Positions 1 to 13,056 are shown, counted from the stretch's first letter. The stretch: 64,000 nucleotides of DNA from Glossina fuscipes (GCF_014805625.2 NW_023998415.1:35036447-35100446), one strand, 5' to 3'. Notes: generated by a model from the sequence alone, not told the origin. Program-made: numbers and translations.

Positions 1-442
1 GTCTCTGAAGAAGCAAATCAATCTAATTCATTTGCGAACCTTCTAAAGCGTTTTCTTAACGCTGACGTACTAATTGTTTTAAAATAAAAAATTTTTACAG
101 ACTATTAGAGTATTTTGCCAATGCCTTCACCATATTTAAGTTGTAGACGTCCGTCCTCCCCGAGTCTTAATCAATACCTATGCAAATTTGCAAAACGTGA
201 AACAAAGAACTAAGACTTTATACGAAGACTGCTACTCAATTACCTGAAATCGTCTTTCGAAATAATTTAAACTAAACAACAAAACTTACTTCTTTCAAGC
301 ATTAGCTTACAAAGATTAGCTATTATATATATTATATATGCATATGTTAATGAACACATATGTATGTATAGATGTATATGGATATATATGTATTTGTTTC
401 TGTGTATATGTTTATGCATATATGTATGAACATGTGTATGTG

Positions 443-485
<43 letters not shown>

Positions 486-1899
486 ATACGGACAAGATGG
501 TTGTATATTGATTATATATGATTATATATATATATATGTATATATGCATGCATATCTATCGATTATGACATTGAAATGGACCGTATTGATTACATACATA
601 TATACATATATCTATTATTTATATAGGTATTATATATTATTATTATTATTATATATGTATATATTTATGCATGTGTATTGATTTTGATATTGATATGGAC
701 CATTTGTCATTTCTCATACTCATGGGCACTGGCCCTATGCTTTGACAAACACATATCGACGAAATTCAGATTCATTTCGAACGGGACTGACATTTTTAAT
801 GATTCATATACTAATTTGGTGTTTTGCCAAAAACACCTCGCTTTGTGTTTTTTTATTATGAACCAAACTTTCGAAATTTATAAGAAATGCATTCCCGTTA
901 GCATCGTAATATGAACGGAAAAATGTAGAATAGATGCACTTTATTAGAGCTATGTAACGCAAAAAATAATTAAGGATGCATGGGGTAGAGTGCAAATTCA
1001 AAAAATCACGACCCTATACCATTCGGTGTGGCTGTGAATCTTAGAAAAAAGTATTATGCGTCTGTAGCATATCTTTTGAATGCCCCGAACAGGGCATATA
1101 AGCTTTATAGACTTTATGGACAAAGTTTTAAATATCTTTGATATCAATTGTTAGTTTTCTTTTTCTTGGTTTCGTGATATTTTGAAATTCGATCGGAACG
1201 ATTTACGCAAAAATATACTAACGACAGACAAACAGATGGCGGATATTGTGAAAACGACAGACACATGATGCAAACGGAATGAGGAAACTGATATGCACGC
1301 ATTATTATTTATTAATTATTATTAATTTAAGAGGAGAATCAATTCTAAGATTAAAGTCTAGTCTAAAGCACTAGCATCATCTAAGACTATCGGCCTTAAC
1401 AAAAATAAAAAAAAAAAATAAAAACTCTACCGCACTACTCACTGAACAGATCATAAATAAAATTGAACAATTTTTAAAATGTGAAATATTTCTGAACATT
1501 TCATATGGATTTGTCCCAATATGTTTAAAACGTAAGTTATTTGCCAAAGTTCTAAAGAAAAAAAAAAAAGTATAAATTGAAAAAAAAAAGAAAGTTAAAA
1601 CATGTTTGATAATAGATCACCGTCAATTCATCAATGCCTGGAAAAAGAAATGAGTAAGTACTGTTGGTACTCGCAGCATAACATTTTTAAAGTCTAGGAG
1701 ATCATGTGTTGGGGGGAGGGCACGGGTCAATTTTTACTACTGCCCGAAAATGGAAGCCAACCAAGTAGATGGATGGATGAACGTAAAACGTGTGTATGTA
1801 TGTGTGTTGAAAAAAGTTATGAAGACTTTTTTTTTTTTCCTTTCTTTCTTTCTTTGTTTGATGTTAAAGCCAATCAATGAATTTTAAATTGTTTTTGCT
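1..1899. other. AT-rich flank, no gene seen
   Basis: Contains a (TA)n run at 446-483, more broken TATA/TATG repeats to about 660, oligo-A tracts near 1,405 and 1,560, and a short TTTC repeat near 1,840. The short open frames at 678-1,001 have no recognisable content. Confidence 0.5.
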
Positions 1900-3342
1900 G
1901 TTGCTCTTATTTCTTTTTTTTTAACTAAGATGACGCGAGGAAGGAGAGTTTTTAACGCCATTCTTTGCAAACGGTTAGAGTTGAACGAGAAACGTTAGTC
2001 GTAGCTGAGTATTTAACGAAGACGTAGAACGTCGAAGTTTTGTACATATACATAAAATTTTGAGCTGAAGGAATTGTAGTTGTGGTTGGTGGTGGTGCGT
2101 TAAATTAAACAAAAGCGTAGATGTGTTTTATATATATATAAAAAAGAAATGAAATCAAATAAAGATACGAGAGAGCGTAGAACGTAGGAGGAGAGTTGAA
2201 AGAGCGATCGATTTATATATTTAGGTGTGGTACAGTTTCTCTTGCCTTTCTGAAGATGAAGGAGAATATAGAGCGTGTCGTTTACGGAGTTGATGGCTGC
2301 TTTGCTTGCAGCGTTCCGCGAAATAGGAAACGCGACTTTTTTTCTTTGTTTTAAGGCGTTGGTTGTCGTATTTTAACACATACAGACATATAACGTAGTC
2401 AATGCAAATAAAAACGAAAATATATATATATAATATAAATAAATACAAAAATGCTGTTAAACTTGTTGAAAACAAACGTATTGGCTGGCTTGGGTGGTCA
2501 TTTAGTTATATACATACCGACGATTTCTGTGGCGTGTCGCTGTTCGTTGTACATGTGCAAATACGTAGAGCGCGCACACAGCGTTGACTGTAGCAGTGTC
2601 ATAAGCTGCAATTATAGAATTTTTCAAGTAACAGTGATCACAACAACACAAATAAAAAGACGATGAGATTATTGTTTCGTTTACTCTTTTTGAGTTAACT
2701 GATTCTTTCTTGTTTTTGTTTTACTGGAGAATACTGTGTTGGTTAATTGCAGATACAGTACAGTACGGTATATATGTATGATTACAATGAGACTCAGAGA
2801 ATGAGAGCAATTTTTCTTTTACATGAATTTAAAAAACTTGTCGTTTATTCTGCTTAAACATGTAGATCAGAAGTTTCTTTTTTCTCAGGTGAAACTTAAC
2901 GTAGCTTTTCGCAGATACTTTCGTTTAACAGAGTAAAAAACGCGATTTACTTTTCAGAATGCGGAAAATTACTTAATATTTAACGAAGAATTTTTGCTTT
3001 TACAATATATCTCTCTGTATGCGCCGCGTCATGATGTTTTACAATTTTCTGTTTTTCCTCTTCAACAGGAGGAAGCCAAATAAAGTGTTAGTTGGTAAGG
3101 GAGGGAGGGGCTTTAGGGATTTTTTTTTTGTTGTTGTTAGAGATTAGCTTATGACTTATACCACTAGGACGTTTCATTTATTAAGCGTTCTGTTGGTTTG
3201 AGTAGGGTGAGAAGGGAGATTGACTCACAGTAGTATATGATAGCGTGTATATAGTTTTCTTTATATATAAGTTCGAAATTATATATCGAAGATTAACGCA
3301 GAACGCACTTACAAACGATTGCTTATAGTAGCTTATAAGGAC
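1900..3342 (-). other. Likely 3' UTR and downstream flank of Rsf1
   Basis: No transposon remnant or convincing reading frame is visible. The nearest minus-strand AATAAA after the Rsf1 stop is at 3,177-3,182 (TTTATT on the plus strand), about 160 bp downstream, a plausible polyadenylation signal. Base composition is richer in CG dinucleotides and purine motifs than the repeat-filled DNA further right, and CGTAGAACGT occurs twice (about 2,024 and 2,175). This hints at a longer alternative 3' UTR. The extent is a guess. Confidence 0.3.
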
Positions 3343-3981
3343 TTAGAAACGATGGCCACCCATCGGAGAGCGGGATCTGAAGCGTCCACCACCCTGGCTG
3401 CCACCGAAGGAACGGCCTCCACCACTGCCGCCCTCGCGACCATAAACATCCCGTCGACTGAACCCACCATCCCGACCATATCCACCTGAGCGACTGCCAC
3501 CTGAACTGCTGCCATAATTATCGCGACTGTAGCTGCTGCCGCTAGAACGCCCCATACTCGAAGATCCACTATAACCGCGATCTTGATAACGACCTCCACT
3601 AGAGTTACGTGGTCTATAACTACCACCGCCGCCACCACCACCACCGCCGCTACGACGACCACCGCCGCCATAATCGCCGCCACGTCCACGTCGATCGCCA
3701 CCCCCGCCGCCACCTCGCTGACGACGCCCTTGCCTCGGACGACCCTTGCTGATTTCAACACGCAATTGCGAACCCAACAACTCAGTGCCATTCAAAACGT
3801 CACATGCCTTTTCGGCATCATCGCGATGCTCAAATTCGACGAATGCAAAACCTGGTGGATTGAATGCTATCCAAACTGAATTTAATTTACCATATTTCGT
3901 GAACTCTCCTTCCAAATCGTCTTTTTTGATCTTATCTGTCAAATTTCCAACATACACACGCGTTCCACGTTGATCACCCAT
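3343..3981 (-). CDS. Rsf1: Rsf1-like RRM/glycine-arginine-serine-rich splicing factor
   Basis: Intact 212-residue single-exon reading frame. It starts MGDQRGTRVYVGNLTDK and has one N-terminal RRM (about residues 8-77) with RNP2 VYVGNL (9-14) and RNP1 GFAFVEFE (44-51). From about residue 88 to the end it is rich in Gly, Arg, Ser and Tyr (GRS-type tail) and finishes RFRSRSPMGGHRF. This order, and the RRM as I remember it, match Drosophila Rsf1 (repressor splicing factor 1). That nuclear RNA-binding protein is related to SR proteins but has a GRS tail instead of a long RS domain and antagonises SR-protein-dependent splicing; this role is family knowledge. The start is the first ATG of the open frame, just before the RRM as in the family. 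The Gly runs are longer than I recall for Drosophila. No intron is visible in the coding part. Long frames on the opposite strand here are artefacts of the GC-rich tail. x16/9G8-type SR proteins are less likely because there is no zinc knuckle. Confidence 0.93.
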   Translation of the reverse strand: MGDQRGTRVYVGNLTDKIKKDDLEGEFTKYGKLNSVWIAFNPPGFAFVEFEHRDDAEKACDVLNGTELLGSQLRVEISKGRPRQGRRQRGGGGGGDRRGRGGDYGGGGRRSGGGGGGGGGSYRPRNSSGGRYQDRGYSGSSSMGRSSGSSYSRDNYGSSSGGSRSGGYGRDGGFSRRDVYGREGGSGGGRSFGGSQGGGRFRSRSPMGGHRF

Positions 3982-4115
3982 TATTCCTATGCTTCCTTTT
4001 TTATTTCTTTAAAAATTTTAAAAACTCTTCTTAAATTTTTTTTAATAGCGACAAAAAAAAATTGTATTAGCGACTGAAAAACACGTACACACTTCAATCG
4101 ATAAATGAAAAATGT
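3982..4115 (-). promoter_or_regulatory. Probable 5' leader and promoter of Rsf1 with a DRE-like site
   Basis: Read on the minus strand, the bases before the Rsf1 ATG are A/T-rich leader sequence ending GGAATA before ATG. At 4,097-4,103 the minus strand reads TATCGAT, seven of the eight bases of the fly DRE core (TATCGATA), about 120 bp upstream of the start. DRE elements are typical of broadly expressed fly genes, which would fit a splicing factor. No TATA box is evident at a sensible distance. A spliced 5' leader cannot be excluded. Confidence 0.35.
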
Positions 4116-4949
4116 ATGTATACTTCGTTTTTCCTACTGATGTTAAGTTGGCTGTACTTGTTTAAAATCGGACATTTTGTTTTCTTTTCGTTTTCAATGA
4201 AACAGGGTTGTATTCAATGCTGTTTGACAAAACAGGTTTTATAATCCAACGATACTTTGTTATTATGAAAAACGAAATGTTACAGTGCACACAACAATAA
4301 TGCTACTACAAGTGCATTCATATACTGTTATAGTTTACCTAACTACTGAAGAGAATCAATGTGTTTATGTCGTATAGCAATCTATAAAAATTCTTGTGCA
4401 TCTTACGTTTACTTGATCACATAACTTGCATTGCATTACTGCAATTTGATAACTAATCGAGAAACATATTATTGTACTGCATGCATTTGCTTGGGCAACT
4501 AAAACAGGGATGATATAAACAAACAAAACAAAATCATATGCTTAATACTTCAAGCACCACATGATTTCCATATTAATGATTACTAATTATGGCTGTAACT
4601 GATTATTAGTACAACAATATAAATCATTTACTATGCTAAGTTACGAAGAAATGAATAAGAGTCTTTTACTTAAGAACATCACTTTTTAACGAAATCTAAT
4701 CACATGTCCATTTTTTTAAAATCATATGATTTTGTTGTTATAATGAAACGCAAGCTGAATGTTCCACTTGTTGAATGCGCTGTCACGGCAGCAATACGCT
4801 GCTTTTCATTTCTGCAACTTGTCAATCTTGTAATTGTATCACAAAATGACTCTTTATGACGACGTTGTAAGCATCGGAAGACTTGCAAAATGAATGCACA
4901 CATATGTAACAATCACGCTACTTTAATCAAATAAATTATTCAACGTTCG

Positions 4950-4980
<31 letters not shown>

Positions 4981-5749
4981 GTATATATAATATTTACCTA
5001 AAAATACGTCATTATGCAAGTTTATCTCATAAAAAAAAGCACAATAGAACTACTATTGATCCTTATTCTCAGCACTAATTATGTATATATTAGCTAACTA
5101 ACTTTCATTTGAAAGGCGTATCTTGCAAACTATATGTGTGATACAATCAATAATAAAATCATAAAAACGTAAATAAGAACGCAATTGTGTAAAATTTCAT
5201 ATAATTTATATGATTTCATATTCTCATTTCTTGGGAAAGCTTTGAATTGCGTACTTGAATTTCAATCACTTTATTTTCATTTTATACAATACATTCACAC
5301 ATTAACGTATGAATGTACCCATTAAGAATGTATAATGTCTTAAAATGAATTGCAAATCAATCCTGGTATTGTATTATGTAAATAAGAGGCAAATTTTTAA
5401 TTTTCACAAAGGAAGATATGCAGATTTTTATTTCCATTTTTCTTTGATGCGATTGGGTGATCTCTAACGGGCAGAAGTTAAATCCTGAATATCCGGATTT
5501 TGGACTTTATACTGTACGCAAATGTTGCAAAGGGTTGCACAAACATTTGGAAATTTTCCCACTTTCCTTGGGTCGTATTTGCTTTTCCGTATTTATATTA
5601 AAATACGCTTTCCACCTTGAAAAATATATAAGTTTAATCCATACCATTTGAAAAATGACTTTATTAGTGAGCTTTAGATATACCAATGTATCTCTTAACA
5701 ATATTTCCCGCCTTGAAATGCATATCACTGCATTGCTATTTTAATGGGA
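4116..5749. other. AT-rich spacer, no gene seen
   Basis: Holds a (TA)n/(TATG) stretch at about 4,951-4,990. A 70-codon minus-strand frame at 4,700-4,912 has no recognisable domain. Nothing else stands out. Confidence 0.5.
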
Positions 5750-6400
5750 TAGGCTGAAGTTTTGGTCCGACGTCATTAATCACGGCTCTTAAGGGCGTTC
5801 GCTATCATCATAAAAGTATTTGAATGGTGCAGGGACATAGCGCCTGATATTATTATTGCTTGTTACAAAGAAGCCAACCATTACTTTGATTTGCGTCCAA
5901 TGGTCTTCTAAGTAAGCTCTTTCATTGGAATGCCTCCACTCATGCGAGTCTTAAGTTGATTTAGGAAATCTAAAGTTTGTTGTTATAATGTTCATGTCGT
6001 GGTCGCACGATTTATATGTATACAGCAAAAATATAAATGTATGTATATATATATATATATGTGTAGATTAAATCACCACTATTTCATTCAGGCAACGCTT
6101 GTCTTTTCAGCTTACGAAAGGTTCTTCATTTTGTGCGGACTTACGGCAATAAATGTGGGTTCCGTCTACGCATTCAATCGAGAGTCGGTCAACCATAGTT
6201 TATTACACAACAACGTGTTACAAGAAGAAAAAGACAATGAATTACTTATTACCTGAAATGCCGAATGTTCTATAGGAATACTCTTTTGTATTAGCATCAA
6301 TATCCCACCAAATCAATTCCTTGCAAAAGTTTTTTGCATTTTTTGATGTATGTAAATTCTGCTTAAGCCATCATTTGCACTAATTCTCCTTAAAATGTAT
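5750..6400 (-). pseudogene. Decayed PIF/Harbinger (HARBI1-like) transposase fragment
   Basis: Read on the minus strand, 6,180-6,060 translates to IECVDGTHIYCRKSAQNEEP, then FVS, a stop, and KDKRCLNEIVVI. This matches the PIF/Harbinger DDE block around the first catalytic Asp (typical form IGCIDGTHI...NEEAFVNRKGFHSINVQ). Further 3' (about 5,960-5,770) comes DSHEWRHSNERAYLEDHW and then IRRYVPAPFKY, like the family's 'SCHDSRIWRNS...GYPLRPWLMTPYR' region. Upstream (about 6,370-6,260) FCKELIWWDIDANTKEY resembles the segment before DGTH. In-frame stops and frame changes show it is dead. The element is cut-and-paste DNA transposon debris; termini and target-site duplications were not found. Confidence 0.7.
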
Positions 6401-7785
6401 TGGAAGGATTTTTTTTTATACGCAAAACTTCTGCCAAAATATACATGTAACAATATGTATATTTTAATTTACATTGTTGACAAACCTATATATTTATTTA
6501 CTTACACGTTTTCGGGTGACGTAAGAGGATTTGAAGCGGGTCGAAGTGGCGTTTTACTCTTTACAGGCTTTTACTTTCTGTTAATCTCGCCAAATACTCT
6601 ATTGCCAAGTAGCATAACATGCGCCGGATGTATATATATTTCTCATCATTACTTGACTATTTGATAATAACATTTTACTTACCTTTTTTTTTTGTTTTAT
6701 TCAGGGAATTGTATTAGCCACGTTTTCGATAAAACCAATATATCCAACAAAGTGATGAGTTTTTACTTACATATATTCCTCCACATTATTATTTTTTTGG
6801 TAAAGTTGTTGCTTATTTTTGCGATAATTTCGTTATTTTAAATTTATTCGAAAACCATATGTTTCTATTAACATTTTCCTGTAAAACAATGTGGCAGCGC
6901 GGTCGCCCATCATGTTTGCCAGTTAGGAGTTTTTAACATGAGAATGAAAATGACGTCGCATTATGTTAGTCCTCTTAGTGATGCATATAAAAAACTTTAT
7001 TGTAAGCACTTGATCTTTGATACTACCTATGCATGGCATTAGTTATGTTTCGTAAGCACAGTGGCTGTGATAAACGTTCTCTCATAGCTGTCAAAACGCA
7101 CAAAATTTAAATAGCTCATGTTTTTACATTAGATGATCCTTTTCGCAGTTAGTATTACCTTCTTTTTAATTCGTTAATTTTCTTAATTGTTACAATCAAG
7201 CTTTTCATAAATTTTATTTATTATGTTTACTCTATTTTGTGTATATTAATTATATTCATTTTCTTTTTCTTCTTCTTCTTCTTGTACAATTCAGCAATTC
7301 AAAAGATAATTCGCTCTATTGAGTTTAAAAACAATATATGACTGATAAAATTAAATTAATATTAGTTTCTATTGATCTCGTAACCCTTTCATATTCATAC
7401 CAAAAAGGAACTTATGGAATATAGGCTAATTACATACAATTTATGTTGTAGTAGCGCAACTTTGACGTTTTGATTCTAATTTCTTTTGAATTACAATTTT
7501 TACTCGTATTCAAATATGCATTTCTTTGTCTGCAGTTAACGTTCAATACATTATTAATGTGTTGTAAATGCAACCCTGTACTATTAATATGAATACAGTC
7601 ACTTTCAATGGTTTGCCATTTGCCGCCATTGTAACAAATAATTTAAGATAACAAAACTACTAAACTGATATAAACCGAATCAATTTGGAATATAAATTTG
7701 AATAAAAGAATTATCATTTAATAGTGAATTGTGGTGAAATAAAGTGACAACTGTAACTTGAGTAAGTTATTGCAATGTATATATG

Positions 7786-7828
<43 letters not shown>

Positions 7829-9407
7829 TATATTTATTTATTTATTTATTTATTTATTATGTATTTGTGTTTGTTGATAATTCTCCCTTTAGTCAGACAT
7901 AGAAAATTGAATATTTTGAAAGTACATAAGCACCCCAAATACTTCATACAATTATCAGAACAACGAAAGAGTGCACACATACATACTTTCACACAGGCGA
8001 ATCGAACCACCCTCGGAAAGTATGGAGTGTTTCTTGTGTTTACTCTCAACGGCAAACTTAAGCACATGTTTGATTTTCGAATAATTTAAGTATTTCCGAG
8101 AGAGAGAAAGAGAGCAAAATTAAACAGTCCTCTGTGCATTTACTGTTGTTCGAAAAAGTTTGCATACATAAATTGAACTAAGGGAATCGGGGAAAAAAAT
8201 GCATACTCATCATGAAAATAAATCTTTTGTCTTCTCGGCCTTTATTTCATTGATTTTTCATTAACAGATCATTTCATTGTCAGATCAAATATAAGGAAAA
8301 ATGTACTTAAATTCATCATCAACATCATCATCATCATCATCATCTCTAATTATGTTTACGTGCTGATCACCGCAATCTTGAAACTTTTAAATAAAATCTA
8401 GTACATATCTTAAGATACATATATATATATATATACATATATATTATATGCACCATTTATTTATCTTAACTTTATTTTTTTCCAATGCTTAAGTTTAAAT
8501 TTAAAAATGGTTTTTTTTTTTTTCTCACTGTTTATGAGAATATTCGATAAAATGATCGTATATTGATCTAAATAAATTATGTTTTTTTTTTTGCCCTCAA
8601 TACTATATATCATTATATGACAGTAAGCTTTGCACGAATGTTTGTATAATCAAGTCAACGTGTAATATGAATTCGATTTGATCGTCTAATGCGTTTCACG
8701 AAAATATTTATAATGTAATGTAAACTACTACACAAATTGCTAAGGAAAGAAGTGTATGTGGATTTTCTTGCCTGAGAGTTTGCGACAGTGTGTTTACATT
8801 TTACAAAAGCACACAGGTTTGTTATTCATTTTTTACCGGCGTTTTACTCTTTTTCATTACACACTACATAGAGAAAGCATCACAAAATTTATTATTTCAT
8901 ATGCTGTATCTATGTGTGTTTACGTGTATTTTATCACTTTCTCAGCTACTGTAAATGTGTGCAGTTTTTGGTAGAACAGTTATGCGAGCTCGAGCTCGAC
9001 TATATACAAATGTTAGAATGCGAAGCGTGCTTTAGTTTGAAATTGTTTTCGTCGCGTCTATCACTTAAGTGCGGAAAGTAATTACGCAAATAAAATATAA
9101 AAAAATAAAGATTAAAAATTATTTAAAACTATTAAAAGATAAAGTTGTTTATATGATGATATATATATTTACATATTTGCGTGAACGTCTAAACTTGTTT
9201 CACGCGGCTGGTTAACGATGAAGGATTTCAAATATTTTAAATCATTTAAAATGATTTCAAAGATTTCATCTTCGTACAAACATAAGAGAGACTCTTTGAA
9301 AGGGTGATTTTTTAAAAGATCTGCAGTGGAAAGAAAAGTGAGAGTTTTTTTCATTATTTTTTTGTTGTTGTTTTTTTTTTTTATTTTTATTTATTTTCGC
9401 AAGATAT

Positions 9408-9451
<44 letters not shown>

Positions 9452-9604
9452 GAAACTGAAAGTGCGACAAGTGAGTTTTAATATTTGAAAGCGGAACGGA
9501 TTTTACGCCAGCCAAGTTTCGAAAGTGGGATTCTGCGTTAGAAAATAAACAGTTAAGTTTTAATTGATTGAAATATTTTATAATTGATTTCGATGAACAT
9601 ATAA
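6401..9604. other. AT-rich spacer with microsatellites, no gene seen
   Basis: Simple repeats are (TA)n at 7,788-7,824, (TTTA)n at 7,831-7,858, (CAT)n at 8,311-8,344, TA-rich at about 8,420-8,450, and (AT)n at 9,414-9,448. GAGCTCGAGCTC at 8,987-8,998 is a small near-perfect palindrome. Reading frames of 60-89 codons here look random. Confidence 0.5.
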
Positions 9605-10270
9605 TAAAAGCAAGTAAGAAAGCTTAATTCCGCGATTGCCCGATCTCGCCTACCCACCGCTACGCTTTTCACATTCTACTCGCCAAGTGCTTCAATTTGA
9701 TATCCATATCGCTTGTGTTATTAAGAAACAATTAATTCACTAGGTCGCGGTGTCCATCATGTTCATTTCAGAATTAACTCATTTTTAGGCAGACAAAAAG
9801 TCTTTATTTAAAGAATGCACAAAATAGTTTAGCCTCTGTCTTGTTTATGAGAAGAATAAAATATAATCATTTGTAATTTTTTGTGGGCATGGCTCATTTT
9901 TTGCATATTTGCACGCAAACGGTTCCACCGCTTGGTAAAGTAAATGTGGAATATTCCATTCTTCTCACTTTTACAATTTCTAAATATCGAGCATAAACTC
10001 GCAAATGTTTCTTAAAGAAAACCTGGATTCAGTTAACGTTTTACTACCGACCTGTGCTATGACCAATTTGCCCAATTTTCAATACCGATCTGCCAATGTT
10101 TCTATCAAATTTCAAGTCGATATCTTCATTTTTGCGACCAGGAGAGTGTCAACTACATACACACGCACAAACATCGCTTAGTCAATTTAGAATTTCTTCA
10201 TATATACATATAGATATATATATATTTAATAGTGTCTCTGAAACTTCCTTTCGGTTATTACACACATTAT
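9605..10270 (-). repeat. DINE-1/INE-1-like repeat, family 2
   Basis: Collinear with the copy at 17,795-18,528 over about 650 bp. Shared blocks include CTACCCACCGCTACGCTTTT against the CATACCCACCACTATGTTTT block, TTTGATAYCCATATCGCT, GTAAAGTAAATGTGGAA, and AAATTTCAAGTCGATATC. It is the reverse orientation of family-2 copies at 11.3, 20.2 and 61.3 kb. The modular layout, with a GTCCGTCTGTC-type stretch and an end near ATTCGG..CCGAAT, resembles the Helitron-derived DINE-1/INE-1 group. Old and diverged; no coding capacity. Confidence 0.6.
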
Positions 10271-11284
10271 GAAAAGATTTCCAGATAATAAATTAAATTA
10301 ATCAGATTTTGCAAACAAACGTAAGTTTCGTCCCCAAAGATTACGGATATTTAACATTTACTACTTAATATAATAAACAGGCGATCGTAATAATACCAGG
10401 GAAACACTATTTGCAGTTCGTTTTAAGAAATGTTGTTGTTGTTATTTCAAATATCTATTGAAATCTAACTAAATTCCCGAATCCATATAATTGGTTCTTG
10501 CATGTAAGCAAAAAAAGAAAAAAAAAAAGATTTTATTATTCACTCGTTATGTTGATTGCAAATATGCTTAACTCAAAAGGCCTCTAGCTGTTACAAGTAT
10601 TTGATGAACTTAATATACTCTTGATATTGTGTATCCAAACATAATAAAAGCGGCACATGTGCATATGCAACAAATTTTGCCAAAATATAATATTTACATT
10701 CGTAAAATGTCGGCATAGGAAAGCAATTAGGTTTGCGTAACAAAATTAAACCAAAATAAAGTGTAGGCATGAAATGCTTACTTAAAACGTAACATGCAAA
10801 GCATGTGACCATGAGGAGCATTTAAGAGCGACAGGCCTAGTACCTTCTATTAGATGGATCATTCCCGCCTCATTTTCCATATCGATCTGCGCTTTCGCGA
10901 TATCTGTCCGCGTGTCCATCTTTCCTATCCACCGGTCAGATGTCAAACGTATTTTGACGAAATCTTATATATTGATGTGTTTTATGGTAAGACTGAAGTC
11001 GACCTTAAAATGTTAAAAATTTCTAATCTTCAATATTTTGGGGTGATAGTTCCATAGGTCCATAATAGTAATTTAACGTTAAATTCGAATCTTACCGAAT
11101 TTGAAGCAAGTGGGTCTATTTTTTGGATCCCATGAAAAATAAGCCCTAATATGATAAAAATTGTCTAAAACCGATTGATAAGAGTAACCTCATATAAATA
11201 TTAACTGTATCAATTTCGGCTAAAATACGTGTATTTTTTGAAGTATGACCTTGAAAAATAAATCCTTATATGTCAAGAAGATAT
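10271..11284. other. Spacer, no gene seen
   Basis: Nothing recognisable. A 76-codon minus-strand frame at 10,591-10,821 and a 67-codon plus frame at 10,854-11,057 lack coding signs. Confidence 0.4.
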
Positions 11285-11950
11285 AATTTTTACATCCATC
11301 ACCGCACGATAAGGGCTATATTCACTTTATCGAAACGTTTGCAAAGTGGAAGAGGAAGTTTCAGAGGTCTCAAAAAGTATATATATATATATATATATAT
11401 ATGCTTGATTAGCATCAAATTCTCAATCGATTTAAGGAAGTCTGTCTGCCCTCTGCCCGTTTATGTAATGTCGGCTTTAAATATCGTCCTGGCCGCAGAA
11501 ATAAAGCTGCCCGTCTCAAATTTGGCAGAGATATTGGAAGGTTTTGCACGCAGGTTGGTATTAAAAATTGTTTAAATTGATGCAAGGACACCCCTACGGT
11601 ACTACGTAAACTGAGAACATCTCTACTTATCAAGAGAAAAATTGAAAAATTAGTCTTTTGCTCATTATCCGTAAACTAAAGCGAATAAATCTAATGCTGC
11701 AATATCTGTATAAAAATCAAAATAATCGGCCACGTTCATCCAATATTATTGAGTGTGAAAGTTCAGTTCTGTTCCTCTTTTTTTTTGGAACAACGATGAT
11801 GACTATGAAAGATTCAGTCACGGCCGACTATAATTTCTTACTTATTGGTATATTATCAGAAAATTAAGTGAATAATTGTTTTAGATGAAATTGAGTCGAG
11901 ATAGATGATCCAATGGTAGTCCTCGCCCGATTGTAATGTTTTTACTTATT
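11285..11950 (+). repeat. DINE-1/INE-1-like repeat, family 2
   Basis: Matches the 61,318 copy in order: CATCCATCACCG..GGATGAGG-like start, TATTCACTTTATCGAAACG, CGATTTAAG..GTCTGTCTGCC, TCCTGGCCGC, CTTCAAATTTGGCAG-like block, CTACGTAAACTGAGAACATCTCT, AACTAAAGCGAATAAAT. It ends with AAAGATTCAGTCACGGCCGACTATAA, close to the hairpin end seen in other copies. A (TA)n run at 11,378-11,402 is inserted or expanded inside it. The 101-codon frame at 11,270-11,575 is fortuitous. Confidence 0.6.
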
Positions 11951-12949
11951 CTAATCTCACATGCACGTTATTAAGAGTAACGATGAACGATTGAAATTTG
12001 TTTTTACAAACTGGAAATTTACAAATGACATTAGACGACATTACTTATATGGAATTATATGAAATTTTCGTTTAGTGCTCTATGGGACAAAGCTTTTATA
12101 TCCCACTCTGCATTCTATAATCTGTTTGATATCATAAAGTAAAAAAAATTAAGTTTTTATCCTCTTGAAAGTGATTCATGAAATATGTAAATAGTTTTAA
12201 GTTCAATGTTCGAATCGATTTAAGCAGGCTTGTCAATCTGCGGCAACGATCTGCTCGTTTTAAAGCTTGTTATGTATAAGCAGTAAGCTGACAATGGTTA
12301 AATATCGCAAACTGCAAAATCTTACCGTTGATAAGTCAACTATCTATGGTAGTGTTATATGGCGTGTTATGTGACGTGGCATAAAATATTTATTCGGGTC
12401 GCTAAATAATCGACGATAAAATAGTGCACAAGTATTTATAATTATATCATGTAATTAATAAATTATAAATAAATGCCTTGAATGTGTATCAATTTGTTGT
12501 TCATCCAATCGAATACAAGATCCTTTTCTTTTTAACAATTATTTACATTACAATTCATACATACATATATTATGCATTATTGTAATACTTAAAAGTCCAA
12601 CCAGCTAAGAACCACATCGTACGGTAAACACAAGGATTTTCTGTAAGTAAGCAGAGTGTTTTTGCAATAAGATAGCGAGAGAGAGAGAGAGAGAAAGAGA
12701 AAGAGAGAGAGAGAGAGAGAGAGCCTATATCATATGTTGACGATGTGGAAAAGTAAAAAAAATATTTCTCTTTGAACTTTTTCATCAATGCAGAGTTAAC
12801 TTATTCGAGAATATAATGTAATAAGAAGCAAATTTCACACATGCATATATACATTTTTAATGAGCGTAAGATTGAAAATCATAAGTAATTCATGTCCACA
12901 AACTCATTTAGCTTAAAGTTAAAAATTCGATTTCTACAAGGTCTTAGAA
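11951..12949. other. Spacer with (AG)n microsatellite
   Basis: (AG)n with interruptions at 12,676-12,723. A short stretch at about 12,210-12,260 (CGAATCGATTTAAGCAGGCT onward) looks like a scrap of the same dispersed repeat families. No gene seen. Confidence 0.45.
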
Positions 12950-13056
12950 TTATGGTCTTCATTAGCTATTTGTGGCTCACTGGTCGTTTGTAAATGCCGA
13001 GTCCATGTGTTTTCAATTAATATCGCTGACTGTCTACCTTTTGTTTATCCGTTAAA

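Noticed and set aside
1226..1270. Small MADIVKTT frame with ATGG start
   Set aside because: Only ten codons before a stop and no donor site.
3333..3973. Long frames of 152, 98 and 75 codons overlapping Rsf1 in other frames
   Set aside because: They are shadows of the GC-rich Gly/Arg/Ser tail; translations are Val/Ala or Thr/Ala repeats without domains.
6841..6960. Minus-strand micro-frame starting MMGDRAATLFYR
   Set aside because: 25 codons, no splice partner or hydrophobic segment; cannot be distinguished from chance.
11270..11575. 101-codon plus-strand frame
   Set aside because: Lies inside a family-2 dispersed repeat and crosses a (TA)n run; other copies of the repeat are not open.
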